Assembly: GCF_000498395.2 (NCBI RefSeq)
Contig: NZ_CP010979.1
Location: forward strand, 3,844,001 to 3,908,000
Length of the DNA stretch: 64,000 nt
Origin: Pseudomonas putida S13.1.2
Lineage (GTDB): Bacteria; Pseudomonadota; Gammaproteobacteria; Pseudomonadales; Pseudomonadaceae
Direction of reading: 5' to 3'
The position numbers were made by a program, and so were the translations under genes. Under the pieces are notes generated by a model. That model saw nothing but the letters and a program-made list of their open reading frames with translations, was not told the origin of the DNA and searched no databases. Below, one piece after another: positions 50,300 to 59,095 of this stretch. Position 1 is the stretch's first letter. Each line of letters starts with the position of its first letter.

Positions 50300-51643
50300 T
50301 CAGAATGACGACTGAATCTTCAAGCCTGCGACCAGCGCGTTGTCCACTTCATCCACCCCGCCCGGGCTCTTGATGTACTGCAGGTTAGGCCGCACGGTCA
50401 GCCAGTTGGTGACGTGGAAGCCGTAGTAGAGCTCGGCGTTGTACTCGGTGCGTTGCAGCGGCACGAAGCCTGGGTTGTCGTAATCGTTGATACCACTCTG
50501 GGCGTTGAGCAGTTCGGCGCGTTTCTTCACGTCGTCATTCACATGAATACGCGCCACACCGAAGCCGATGTCATCCTTGGGCCGGGCGTCGAAGGCGCCT
50601 TTGTAGACCAGCCCCACCTGCTGGTAGTTGTCGACCACGTTGGTGGCCTTGTCGTGCACGGTGAAGTTGGCGAACAGGCTGAGGCCGCGGTTGACGTCGC
50701 CACCATGAGCCGTGACCTGCTGCTGCGCCACTACCCACCAGCCATGCTTGCTGGAATGCGACTTGAAGGCCCCGCCAGTCAGCGCCTGCGGGTTGCCATT
50801 GACGTCGTCGAACACATCGTCGGCCTTGGCCGTGCTGTAGTAGTAGCCCAGGCGGTACTCGCCCGGCAGATCGTTGACCTTGGGCGACCACACCGCCTCC
50901 ACCGGCAGGATCGCCCCCTTGGTGCCGCTGCCGCTGAGCTTGAAGCCGTTGCCGGTTTCCAGGTTGGAGGGGTTCTGCTCGAAGGCGCCGACCTGTACGA
51001 AGAATTCCGGGGTGATGTTGTATTTCACCCGCAGCGCCCACTGGCTGACCGGCCAGTTGTACCAGATGCCGCCCACCCAGTTGCCCACCTGAGAGCCGCA
51101 GAAGGCCAGGTTCTGGAAGTCGCAAGGGAAGCTGTTGAAGTCCTCGCCCTCGCCGAAGCGGCCGAATTTGACGTCCAGGGCACCGTCGAAATACTTCTGC
51201 TTGAACCACATCTGGGTCAGACGCCAGGTCTGTCCTCGGCCCCACACTTCCTGCACCGAGCTGAACTGCCCGGCGCGCGGGTCGCTGATACGGTCGTTGG
51301 ACAGGTTGCGGCCGCTGCGCTCGGTGATCGCCAGCTTGAACTCGGCATCGTGCCAACCAAAGATCTTCTGCAGGTCCAGGTGTGCGCCAAGGGCGAACTG
51401 GTCGCTGTAGCGTGCAGTCTTGTCGTCGTTGTAGCCACCGTGCAGGTTGCCGGCTACCTCGCCGACGTAGTCGAGGGTGAAGTCGTAGCCCTTCTCCAGC
51501 AACTCGGTACGGGTGCCGCCCCAATCGCCGGTCATCCACTTCGATTCGCTGGAAAAAGCCTCGGCAGCCTGCGCGCCGCTGCTGCCGACAACGGCGAGCA
51601 AAGCCAGCGAGCCCAATGTCCTGATACGTTTGCGCTGTTCCAT
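50300..51643 (-). CDS. oprB: Carbohydrate-selective porin OprB
   Basis: A 447-residue outer-membrane porin for glucose and other sugars. A signal peptide (about 1-26, AQA-AEAF) precedes a 16-strand barrel beginning SKWMTGDWGGTRTELLEKGY, the OprB signature, and ending in Phe (IQSSF), as outer-membrane barrels do. It follows gtsD in the glucose-uptake operon, where it supplies the periplasmic binding protein. Confidence 0.95.
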   Translation of the reverse strand: MEQRKRIRTLGSLALLAVVGSSGAQAAEAFSSESKWMTGDWGGTRTELLEKGYDFTLDYVGEVAGNLHGGYNDDKTARYSDQFALGAHLDLQKIFGWHDAEFKLAITERSGRNLSNDRISDPRAGQFSSVQEVWGRGQTWRLTQMWFKQKYFDGALDVKFGRFGEGEDFNSFPCDFQNLAFCGSQVGNWVGGIWYNWPVSQWALRVKYNITPEFFVQVGAFEQNPSNLETGNGFKLSGSGTKGAILPVEAVWSPKVNDLPGEYRLGYYYSTAKADDVFDDVNGNPQALTGGAFKSHSSKHGWWVVAQQQVTAHGGDVNRGLSLFANFTVHDKATNVVDNYQQVGLVYKGAFDARPKDDIGFGVARIHVNDDVKKRAELLNAQSGINDYDNPGFVPLQRTEYNAELYYGFHVTNWLTVRPNLQYIKSPGGVDEVDNALVAGLKIQSSF

Positions 51644-51684
51644 CCCTATGCGTCCTCTTTTTTCTTATTGATGGTGTAGACGAG

Positions 51685-52839
51685 TCAACGGCCTTTGAAG
51701 TGAGCCACGTTGTCCTTTACCGCAGCACCCGTGCTGGCCAGGTGTAGGCGCTCGCCCGTGCTGGCATCGAACAGCAGCACCCGGGCCGGGTCCAATTGCA
51801 GGTCAAGGGTGTCACCGACCCGGCACGCCACATCGGGCGCCAGGCGGCAGCACACCTTGGTCTGGTTGAGCGTGACGAACACCAGCAGGTCCGGCCCGGT
51901 GGGTTCGGTTACCTGCACCTCGGCGCGGATGCCCGGCAGGCCGTTGCCCTCGCCGGCGCCCAGGGCGATCTGCTCGGGGCGGATGCCAAGGATGAGATCG
52001 CGGCCTTCAAGCTCGCCATCGGCTACCCCCAAAGGCAGCTCGCAGCGCGCCTGGCCACTGTCCAGCACGGCCAGCAGGCGCCCGTCCTGTTGCGTGAGGC
52101 GTACCGGGATGAAGTTCATCGGCGGCGAACCGATGAAGCTGGCAACAAACTGGTTGGCCGGGTCGTTGTAGATCTGCTGCGGGGTGCCGAACTGCTGGAT
52201 GATGCCGTCCTTCATCACCGCCACCTTGTCACCCAGGGTCATGGCCTCGATCTGGTCATGGGTGACGTACACGGTGGTGGTCTTCAGGCGCTGATGCATC
52301 AGTTTCATTTCGGTGCGCATCTCGACCCGCAGCTTGGCATCGAGGTTGGACAGCGGCTCGTCGAACAGGTAGATCTTCGGCCGCCGCGCCAGCGCCCGAC
52401 CCATGGCTACCCGTTGCTGCTGGCCACCGGACAGCTGTGCCGGCTTGCGCGCCAGCAGGTGCTCGATTTGCAGCAGCTTGGCCACCCGCGCCACTTCTTC
52501 GTCGATCGCGGCCTGGGGCAGCTTGCGGATCTTCAGGCCAAACTCGATGTTCTCGCGCACGCTCATGGTCGGGTACAGCGCGTAGGACTGGAACACCATG
52601 GCGATGTCACGGTCCTTGGGGCTCATACCGCTGACGTCCTGCTCGTCGATGAGGATCGCACCGCCGGTGATCTGCTCCAGGCCGGCGATGCAGTTCATCA
52701 AGGTCGATTTGCCACAGCCAGAGGGGCCGACCAGGATCAGGAACTCGCCATCTTTGATCGACAGCTGGATGTCCTTGAGGGTGTCCGGCAGGCCGCTGCC
52801 GTAGGTCTTGTTCACATTGCGAAGTTCGAGCGTTGCCAT
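51685..52839 (-). CDS. gtsD: Glucose ABC transporter ATPase
   Basis: A 384-residue MalK/UgpC-type ATPase. Walker A GPSGCGKST (about 38-46), signature LSGGQQQRVAMGRAL (about 134-148), Walker B IYLFDEPLSNLD and a C-terminal TOBE/OB regulatory region (about 240-370). It powers GtsBC-mediated glucose (and mannose) import. It starts 3 nt after the gtsC stop. Confidence 0.93.
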   Translation of the reverse strand: MATLELRNVNKTYGSGLPDTLKDIQLSIKDGEFLILVGPSGCGKSTLMNCIAGLEQITGGAILIDEQDVSGMSPKDRDIAMVFQSYALYPTMSVRENIEFGLKIRKLPQAAIDEEVARVAKLLQIEHLLARKPAQLSGGQQQRVAMGRALARRPKIYLFDEPLSNLDAKLRVEMRTEMKLMHQRLKTTTVYVTHDQIEAMTLGDKVAVMKDGIIQQFGTPQQIYNDPANQFVASFIGSPPMNFIPVRLTQQDGRLLAVLDSGQARCELPLGVADGELEGRDLILGIRPEQIALGAGEGNGLPGIRAEVQVTEPTGPDLLVFVTLNQTKVCCRLAPDVACRVGDTLDLQLDPARVLLFDASTGERLHLASTGAAVKDNVAHFKGR

Positions 52840-52842
52840 GAC

Positions 52843-53688
52843 TTACCCCTTGACCGCGCCGGCCGTCAGCCCGCGCACGAAATATTTGCCTGCCACCACG
52901 TAGACCAGCAGGGTTGGCAGGCCGGCGATCATCGCTGCCGCCATGTCGACGTTGTATTCCTTGGCCCCGGTGCTGGTATTGACCAGGTTGTTCAGGGCCA
53001 CGGTGATCGGTTGCGAATCACCGCTGGAAAACACCACGCCGAACAGGAAGTCGTTCCAGATCTGGGTGAACTGCCAGATCAGGCAGACCATGATGATGGG
53101 CGTGGACATCGGAAGGATGATGCGCCGGAAGATGGTGAAGAACCCGGCACCGTCCAGGCGCGCCGCCTTGACCAGTGCATCGGGGATGCTCACGTAGAAG
53201 TTGCGGAAGAACAGCGTGGTGAAGGCCAGGCCATAGACCACGTGCACCAGCACCAGGCCGCCGGTGGTGCTGGCCAGGCCAAGCTTGCCGAGGGTGAACG
53301 AAGCCGGCAGCAGCACGGTCTGGAATGGCAGGAAGCAGCCGAACAGCAGCAGGCCGAAGAACAGCTGCGAGCCGCGAAAGCGCCACATCGACAGCACATA
53401 GCCGTTGAGCGCGCCAAGGGTGGTGGAGATCAGCACCGCTGGCACGGTGATCATGATCGAGTTCCAGAAGTAACCGCTGACCGTGCCCCAGGCCTTGACC
53501 CAGCCAATGCCGGTAATCACCGCTGGCCAGCTCAGCAGGTTGCCGGTGCTGATGTCTTCGGGGGTTTTGAAGCTGGTCAGCAGCATCACCACCAGCGGCA
53601 CCAGGTACAGCAGCACAGCGCTCAGCAACACCACGTGGATGGCGATACGGCTCAGGCTGAGCGTGGGTTTGTCGACAGGGCTATGCAT
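52843..53688 (-). CDS. gtsC: Glucose ABC transporter permease
   Basis: A 281-residue permease with six helices of the MalG type. The EAA loop is about residues 180-200 (ALVKAARLDGAGFFTIFRRI). I start at MHSPVDKPTL (ATG 53688), overlapping the gtsB stop by 8 nt. A longer frame upstream is only the gtsB shadow. Confidence 0.93.
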   Translation of the reverse strand: MHSPVDKPTLSLSRIAIHVVLLSAVLLYLVPLVVMLLTSFKTPEDISTGNLLSWPAVITGIGWVKAWGTVSGYFWNSIMITVPAVLISTTLGALNGYVLSMWRFRGSQLFFGLLLFGCFLPFQTVLLPASFTLGKLGLASTTGGLVLVHVVYGLAFTTLFFRNFYVSIPDALVKAARLDGAGFFTIFRRIILPMSTPIIMVCLIWQFTQIWNDFLFGVVFSSGDSQPITVALNNLVNTSTGAKEYNVDMAAAMIAGLPTLLVYVVAGKYFVRGLTAGAVKG

Positions 53689-54589
53689 GGCGTTTGCTCC
53701 GCAGCTCCGAGTACAGGTACGGCACGAGGATCGCCAGGATCGCCCCGAGCATGAGGATGGCGCTGGCCGAGCCCATGCCCATCTGGCCGCGGCTGAAGGT
53801 GAACGAGTACATGAACATTGCCGGCAGGTCGGACGAGTAGCCCGGGCCACCGGCAGTCATCGCCGCCACCAGGTCGAAGCTTTTGATGGCAATGTGCGAG
53901 AGGATCATCAGTGCACTGAAGAACACCGGGCGCAGGCTGGGCAGCACCACGGTCCAGTAGATGCGCGGCAGGCTGGCGCCATCCATCTGCGCCGCACGGA
54001 TGATCGACGGGTCGACCCCGCGCAGGCCGGCCAGGAACATTGCCATGATGAAGCCCGAGGCCTGCCACACGGCAGCGATCACCAGGCAATACACCACCCG
54101 GTCGGGGTCGATCAGCCAGTCCAGGCGAAAGCCCTCCCAGCCCCAGTCGCGCAACAGTTTGTCCAGGCCCATGCCGGGGTTGAGCAGCCACTTCCAGGCG
54201 GTGCCGGTAACGATCATCGACAGCGCCATGGGGTACAGGTAAATGGTGCGGATGAAGCCCTCACGGCGGATGCGCTGGTCCAGCAACACCGCCAGCAGTA
54301 CGCCGATAGCCAGGCTGATGCCGATGAACAGGCCACCGAACAGCAGCAGGTTCTTGCTCGCCACCCACCAGCGGTCGTTGTCGAACAGCCGCGCGTATTG
54401 CGCAAGGCCCGCCCATTTGTAGGTGGGCAGAAAGGTCGAGGTGGTGAAGGACAGCACGAAGGTCCAGAGGATGTAGCCGTAGAAGCCCACCAGGACGATG
54501 AACATGCTGGGTGCCAGCACCAGCTTGGGCAGCCAGCGCTGAAGCGCGTCCAGGGGTGAGGCCCGCAGTTGGGCGGTAGACGTGGTCAT
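53681..54589 (-). CDS. gtsB: Glucose ABC transporter permease
   Basis: A 302-residue permease of the MalF/UgpA type with six helices; the EAA loop contains IIRAAQMDGASLPRIYWTVV (about 205-224). It pairs with GtsC. It follows gtsA after a 181-nt gap that contains a long perfect REP hairpin, which should alter the ratio of binding protein to permease. Confidence 0.93.
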   Translation of the reverse strand: MTTSTAQLRASPLDALQRWLPKLVLAPSMFIVLVGFYGYILWTFVLSFTTSTFLPTYKWAGLAQYARLFDNDRWWVASKNLLLFGGLFIGISLAIGVLLAVLLDQRIRREGFIRTIYLYPMALSMIVTGTAWKWLLNPGMGLDKLLRDWGWEGFRLDWLIDPDRVVYCLVIAAVWQASGFIMAMFLAGLRGVDPSIIRAAQMDGASLPRIYWTVVLPSLRPVFFSALMILSHIAIKSFDLVAAMTAGGPGYSSDLPAMFMYSFTFSRGQMGMGSASAILMLGAILAILVPYLYSELRSKRHA

Positions 54590-54618
54590 GGTTCACCTCA
54601 AAGGTACCGCACTCCCCT

Positions 54619-54751
54619 GTAGGAGCGGCCTTGCGTCGCGATGGGCTGCGCAGCAGCCCCAACGGACCCAAGGTCAACACCTACCTGGAAGATCGAGTGC
54701 GCAGGTTCTGGGGCTGCTGCGCAGCCCATCGCGACGCAAGGCCGCTCCTAC
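54619..54751. repeat. REP doublet with perfect 43-bp arms inside the gts operon
   Basis: Arms 54619-54661 and 54709-54751 are exact reverse complements (43 nt), starting GTAGGAGCGGCCTTGCG, with a 47-nt loop. It lies between gtsA and gtsB, which are in one operon. In RNA it would be an extremely stable stem. Confidence 0.88.
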
Positions 54752-54770
54752 AACGGGGATCGCGTCAGCT

Positions 54771-56057
54771 CTACTGGGCAGCCTTGATCGCCGCTGCCAG
54801 CTTTTTCGCTGCATCGGCCGGGTCGGCCTTGGGGTCGTTGATGTAGTTGGTCACCACATCGAAGAACGCGCCCTGCACGGCCAGGGTGGTGGCCATGTTG
54901 TGCGCCATGCTCGGCTGCAGGCCGCCATTTTTGGCGTCGGCCAGGAAGTCCTTGGCGGAGGTCTGCGCGCAGGCATCGAAGCCATACTGGCCCATGTTGG
55001 CGAGCATGTCGTTGCGTACCGGAATCGAGCCTTTGTTGCTGCTGAAGACCTTCTGGAAGTCCTCACCCAGCACCTTGCGGGCAATGTCCTGCTGGCCGGC
55101 AGACGTGCCCGCGTTGTTCTGCTTGAACACCACCAGCGAGTCGATGTTGTAGAGGAAGGCCTTGTCGGTGCCGGGGAACGGCACGCACTGGTAATCCGTG
55201 CCGGCGGTTTTCTTCGCCAGGGTCCATTCGCTCTTGGCCCAGTCGCCCATGATCTGCATGCCGGCCTTGCCGTTGATGACCTTGGCCGCTTCCAGGTTCC
55301 AGTCCTGGCCTTTGCCATCCGGGTCCATGTAGGTGGCCACCTTCTTCAGTTCGGTCAGCGCCTTGACCATGTCAGGGCCGGTCAGGGCGGCGTTGTCGAG
55401 GTCGACCATGGCCTTCTTGTAGCCGTCTGCTCCCATTACCGACAGCACCACACTTTCGAATACCGTGCTGTCCTGCCACGGCTGACCGCCATGGGCGAGC
55501 GGGATGAAGCCGGCGGCCTTGAGCTTGTCGGCAGCAGCGTAGAATTCGTCGAGGGTGGCGGGCGCCTTGTCGATGCCAGCTTTCTTGAAGACTTCGGGGT
55601 TGATCCACAGCCAGTTGATGCGGTGGATGTTCACCGGCACGGCCACATAGTCACCGTCGTACTTAACGGTGTCGGCGACCTTCTTGTCGAGCAATGCGTC
55701 CCACTTTTCTTCCTTGGCCACCTCCTTGAGCACATCGCCGTCGAGCAGGCCGGTGGCCGCCCAGTCCTGGATGTCTGGCCCTTTGATCTGCGCGACACCC
55801 GGCGGGTTGCCAGCTACAGCGCGGCTCTTGAGCACGGTCATGGCCGTGGCACCGCCACCGCCAGCGACGGCGCCATCCTTCCAGGTGAAGCCGTCTTTCT
55901 CGACCTGGGCCTTGAGCACATCGACGGCCGCCTTTTCACCACCGGAGGTCCACCAGTGCACCACCTCGACACTGCCTTTGGGTTCGGCAGCCAGGGCACT
56001 GAGCGGGATCAATGAAGCCAAGGAGATTGCGGCAGCGAGACGGAGCGTGGGAATCAT
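54771..56057 (-). CDS. gtsA: Glucose ABC transporter substrate-binding protein
   Basis: A 428-residue periplasmic family 1 solute-binding protein. The signal peptide is about 1-23 (SALA-AEP). The mature part begins VEVVHWWTSGGEKAAVDVLK and contains AGIDKAPATLDEFYAAADKL and VAVPVNIHRINWLWIN. It binds glucose for GtsBCD. Its promoter must lie in the 104-nt gap to the epimerase gene, or it reads through from that gene. Confidence 0.93.
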   Translation of the reverse strand: MIPTLRLAAAISLASLIPLSALAAEPKGSVEVVHWWTSGGEKAAVDVLKAQVEKDGFTWKDGAVAGGGGATAMTVLKSRAVAGNPPGVAQIKGPDIQDWAATGLLDGDVLKEVAKEEKWDALLDKKVADTVKYDGDYVAVPVNIHRINWLWINPEVFKKAGIDKAPATLDEFYAAADKLKAAGFIPLAHGGQPWQDSTVFESVVLSVMGADGYKKAMVDLDNAALTGPDMVKALTELKKVATYMDPDGKGQDWNLEAAKVINGKAGMQIMGDWAKSEWTLAKKTAGTDYQCVPFPGTDKAFLYNIDSLVVFKQNNAGTSAGQQDIARKVLGEDFQKVFSSNKGSIPVRNDMLANMGQYGFDACAQTSAKDFLADAKNGGLQPSMAHNMATTLAVQGAFFDVVTNYINDPKADPADAAKKLAAAIKAAQ

Positions 56058-56161
56058 CGAAGCACCTTTCTTGTTGTTATGCCGTGCAAGTCGGTCGCTT
56101 GCGTTGCATGGAGTCTAAACAGCGTGCCCGCCTCGCCGGGTAACGAAGCGATGCGTGAATG

Positions 56162-57412
56162 TCATCGTCTGGTTACATTGCCGGCCAGGTTGCTGGCCAG
56201 GCTGGGGGCCAGCGGCAAACCTGGCAGCAGCAGCGCCTGGTAGGCGTGATAGAGGTCGGGCTTGCCCGGCCAGAGGGTCCCGGCCGGCTGGTTGTGGGCA
56301 TCGAGTTCGTGGTGCCAGCTGCCACCGACATTGTCGATAAAGTGGCTGGCGATGAAATCCCAGCAGGTGCGGTACCACTGCTCGTACTGCGCCTCGCCGG
56401 TGCGCTGCAACAGGGCCGCTGCGCCAGCACAGGCCTCGGCGTGCACCCAGTGCAGGCGCGCATGCACCACGGGCTGCCCGGCCCAGTCCAGGGTGTAGAC
56501 GAAACCGGGCGCGCCATCGACCTTCCAGGCCTGCTGGCAGGCTGCGTCGAACAGTGCCCGGGCACTCTCCGCCAGCCACTGCGGGGCCTGCAGGCCGGCC
56601 CGTTCGAGGCTGGCTTCCAGGTGCAGCAGCAGCCGCGCCCATTCCAGGGCATGCCCAGGCGTGGTGCCATAAGGCCGGAAGTGGTCGGCCGGATGCTCAA
56701 GGTTGTAGTGCGGCAGTGGCTGCCAGCGCGCGTCGAAATGCTCGATGACCCGGCAGCCGTTGGCAGCAGCATGGGTACGGATGATGCGCTCGGCAATACG
56801 CAAGGCGCGCTTGAGCCACAGGCTGTTGCCGGTGACGTCTGCCAAGGCCAGAAAGGCCTCGGTCGCGTGCATGTTGCTGTTGGCGCCCCGGTACGGCTCG
56901 GGCAGTTGCCAGGCGCGGGAGAAGGTTTCCCGCAGGGCGCCTTCTTCTTCGCTCCAGAAATGCGCTTCGATCACATGGATTGCGTCGGCCAACAGCGCGG
57001 GGGCGTCGACAGCGCCCGCCACCACTGCCGAGCTGGCGGCCAGTGCGACGAAGGCATGCAGGTAAGCCGCCTTGCCACTGTCGTCGTGGCCGCCGGGGTG
57101 GGCGAACCAACCGCCGTAGGCGGCATCCTGCATGGCACCGCGCAAAGCAGCCACGCCGTGTGCCGCGTAGTCCAGGCAGCCGGGTATGCCCTGCAGGTGA
57201 GCCAGGGCGAAGCAGTGGGTCATGCGAGCAGTGTTCATGGTTTCGGCACGGGCGCCGGGGGCTAACTGCCCCTTGGCATCCAGGTTGCCGAAGCCGTCGG
57301 GCAGTTTCGCGGCCTTGGCGAAGGCCAGCAGGCGCTGTGCTTCGGCCACGCGCCAGGCGGTGTGGGCCGGGGCGTTGAGCCAGCTGGTGGAGGGCAGATT
57401 GGGGGTGTTCAT
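56162..57412 (-). CDS. AGE-family epimerase/isomerase (possible mannose isomerase)
   Basis: A 416-residue (alpha/alpha)6-barrel protein of the N-acylglucosamine 2-epimerase family. Conserved regions are ARMTHCFALAHLQGIPG (about 63-79), YRGANSNMHATEAFLALAD (about 173-191), RPYGTTPGHALEWARLL (about 248-264) and WHHELDAHNQPAG. The residues fit YihS/mannose-isomerase-like enzymes that convert mannose to fructose, or cellobiose/GlcNAc epimerases. Immediately upstream of gtsA, it probably handles a sugar taken up by GtsABCD. The reaction is inferred. Confidence 0.82.
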   Translation of the reverse strand: MNTPNLPSTSWLNAPAHTAWRVAEAQRLLAFAKAAKLPDGFGNLDAKGQLAPGARAETMNTARMTHCFALAHLQGIPGCLDYAAHGVAALRGAMQDAAYGGWFAHPGGHDDSGKAAYLHAFVALAASSAVVAGAVDAPALLADAIHVIEAHFWSEEEGALRETFSRAWQLPEPYRGANSNMHATEAFLALADVTGNSLWLKRALRIAERIIRTHAAANGCRVIEHFDARWQPLPHYNLEHPADHFRPYGTTPGHALEWARLLLHLEASLERAGLQAPQWLAESARALFDAACQQAWKVDGAPGFVYTLDWAGQPVVHARLHWVHAEACAGAAALLQRTGEAQYEQWYRTCWDFIASHFIDNVGGSWHHELDAHNQPAGTLWPGKPDLYHAYQALLLPGLPLAPSLASNLAGNVTRR

Positions 57413-57491
57413 GGGCCAGCTTGATCCTTGCCAGTCGTGTGCGAAGTCTAGTCAGCCGGGTTGGCCGGGGTGTCACGAAGGGAGATGGGTT

Positions 57492-57509
57492 TGTCACTAT
57501 GCAGTGACA
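57492..57509. promoter_or_regulatory. Palindrome upstream of the AGE-family gene
   Basis: TGTCACT, 4-nt centre ATGC, AGTGACA: a perfect 7-bp inverted repeat 80-97 nt upstream of the epimerase start. A related TGTCAC half-site occurs nearby at about 57469-57475. It is a plausible operator for the epimerase-gts unit; the binding factor is unknown. Confidence 0.45.
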
Positions 57510-57523
57510 TTTGACTCGCCTGT

Positions 57524-57623
57524 GCCGGCCTCTTCGCGGGTAAACCCGCTCCCACAGAACCCCACACACTTCGAGGCTATTGCAAAACCCTGTGGGAGCG
57601 GGTTGACCCGCGAGGAGGCCGGT
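57524..57623. repeat. REP doublet, GGGAGCGGGC type
   Basis: Inverted copies downstream of gtrS: the left reads GCCGGCCTCTTCGCGGGTAA, the right CCTGTGGGAGCGGGTTGACC. It separates the two-component genes from the epimerase-gts unit. Confidence 0.86.
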
Positions 57624-57640
57624 GCAGGCAACACGACAGC

Positions 57641-59095
57641 TCAGTCCATGCCCCGCGGTAGATACAGGGTCACCCGCAACCCGCCCTGGCGCAGGTTCAA
57701 CAAGCTCACCTCGCCCCCATGGCTGTGGGCAATGTTGCGCGCAATACCCAACCCCAGCCCATAGCCCTGCTGCTGTCCGGCCAGCCGGAAATGCGGCTCG
57801 AACACCTGCTCCAGCTGCTGCTGCGGTACGCCCGGCCCCTGGTCGTCCACCTGCAGCACAAAGCCCTCGGCACTGTCGATGATGCGCAGCCGCGCCTGCG
57901 CGCCGTACTTGATGGCGTTGTCGATCAGGTTGCCGATGCAGCGCCGCAGCGCCAGCGGCTTGCCTGGGTAAGGCGCCTGCGCCCGGCCATCGACGGTGAT
58001 ACGGCCATCACGCAGATAAGGCTCTGCCAGAATCTCCAGCACCTGGTTGAGGTCGACCGGCTCTATGTTCTCGTGGATATCGGTGTCCTTCACGCACTGC
58101 AGCGCACCTTTCACCAGCAGCTCCAGCTCGTCCAGGTCCTGGCTGAACTTGGCCTGCAGGCGTTCGTCCTCCAGCAGTTCGACACGCAGGCGCAGGCGGG
58201 TGATCGGCGTGCGCAGGTCGTGGGAGATGGCGCTGAACAGCTGGCTGCGTTCGGTCAGGTAGCGGCTGATGCGCTCACGCATGCTGTTGAATGCCCGGCT
58301 TACTTCGACCACTTCGCTACCACCACCTTCAGCCACCGGCGCTACATCGGCGCCCAGCGACATCTCGCGCGCAGCGCGCGCCAGGCGCTTGAGTGGCCAG
58401 CTCTGCCAGTGCACCAGCAAACCGATGAACAACAGCAGCAAGGCGGTGGTGAGCACGATGAAACCGATCTGTTGCCGTGGCAGGCGTTCGGCCTCAAGGC
58501 TGGTATAGGGCTCGGGCAACAGCGAGGCAATGTACAGCCACTCGTCCTCGCCCAGGCGGATCTGCGTCACTAGCACGGGCGGGTTGAGCGGCTCCAGGGT
58601 TAGTGAGTAATGCGCCCAGGAGCGTGGCAGCTCGTCGAGCTTCAGGCCGCTGTTGAAAATGCGCAGGTCGTCAGGCCCGACGAACTCGACGGAAATGTCC
58701 ATCTGCGAACCTAGGCGCTCGTGCAGCACCTGCTGGAACACATCGATCACCGCCTGCTTGCGTGGGGTAATGGGCAGCACCGACATGTCCAGCGGCTTGG
58801 CGTTGAGCGAGACGAAAAAGCGCGTGCCGCCCATGCTGCGCAACTGGTCGAGCACCATGGGCCGATAGGCTACCGGCAGCGAGCGGAAGTAACTGACACT
58901 GGCGCTCATCGAATGGGCCAGGCTGCTGGCGCTGGCGCGCAGGCCCTGCAGCTGGCTGGCACGCAACTGGGCCACCCAGATGATGCTCGACAAGCCTTGG
59001 GCCAGCAGCACCACCAGCAGGGTCAGCAGCAGCATGCGCCCCAGCAGCGAACGCGGCAGCAGGCGCCAGCGCCGCTCAGGGCGCACTGCAGACAT
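57641..59095 (-). CDS. gtrS: Sensor histidine kinase of the glucose two-component system
   Basis: A 484-residue membrane kinase. Two helices (about 20-40 and 210-230) flank a periplasmic sensor domain. A HAMP domain (about 231-285) is followed by the DHp box FSAISHDLRTPITRL (about 297-311, phospho-His) and an ATPase with CIGNLIDNAIKYG, DDQGPGVP and GYGLGLGIA. It is adjacent to gltR and resembles GtrS, which in pseudomonads senses 2-ketogluconate or 6-phosphogluconate. I start at MSAVRPERRW (ATG 59095), overlapping gltR by 20 nt. Confidence 0.9.
   Translation of the reverse strand: MSAVRPERRWRLLPRSLLGRMLLLTLLVVLLAQGLSSIIWVAQLRASQLQGLRASASSLAHSMSASVSYFRSLPVAYRPMVLDQLRSMGGTRFFVSLNAKPLDMSVLPITPRKQAVIDVFQQVLHERLGSQMDISVEFVGPDDLRIFNSGLKLDELPRSWAHYSLTLEPLNPPVLVTQIRLGEDEWLYIASLLPEPYTSLEAERLPRQQIGFIVLTTALLLLFIGLLVHWQSWPLKRLARAAREMSLGADVAPVAEGGGSEVVEVSRAFNSMRERISRYLTERSQLFSAISHDLRTPITRLRLRVELLEDERLQAKFSQDLDELELLVKGALQCVKDTDIHENIEPVDLNQVLEILAEPYLRDGRITVDGRAQAPYPGKPLALRRCIGNLIDNAIKYGAQARLRIIDSAEGFVLQVDDQGPGVPQQQLEQVFEPHFRLAGQQQGYGLGLGIARNIAHSHGGEVSLLNLRQGGLRVTLYLPRGMD

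Noticed and set aside
2221..57623. CRISPR array from recurring GGGAGCGGG-type repeats
   Set aside because: Copies are scattered singly or as inverted pairs in separate intergenic gaps, with no regular spacers and no cas genes; they are REP elements.
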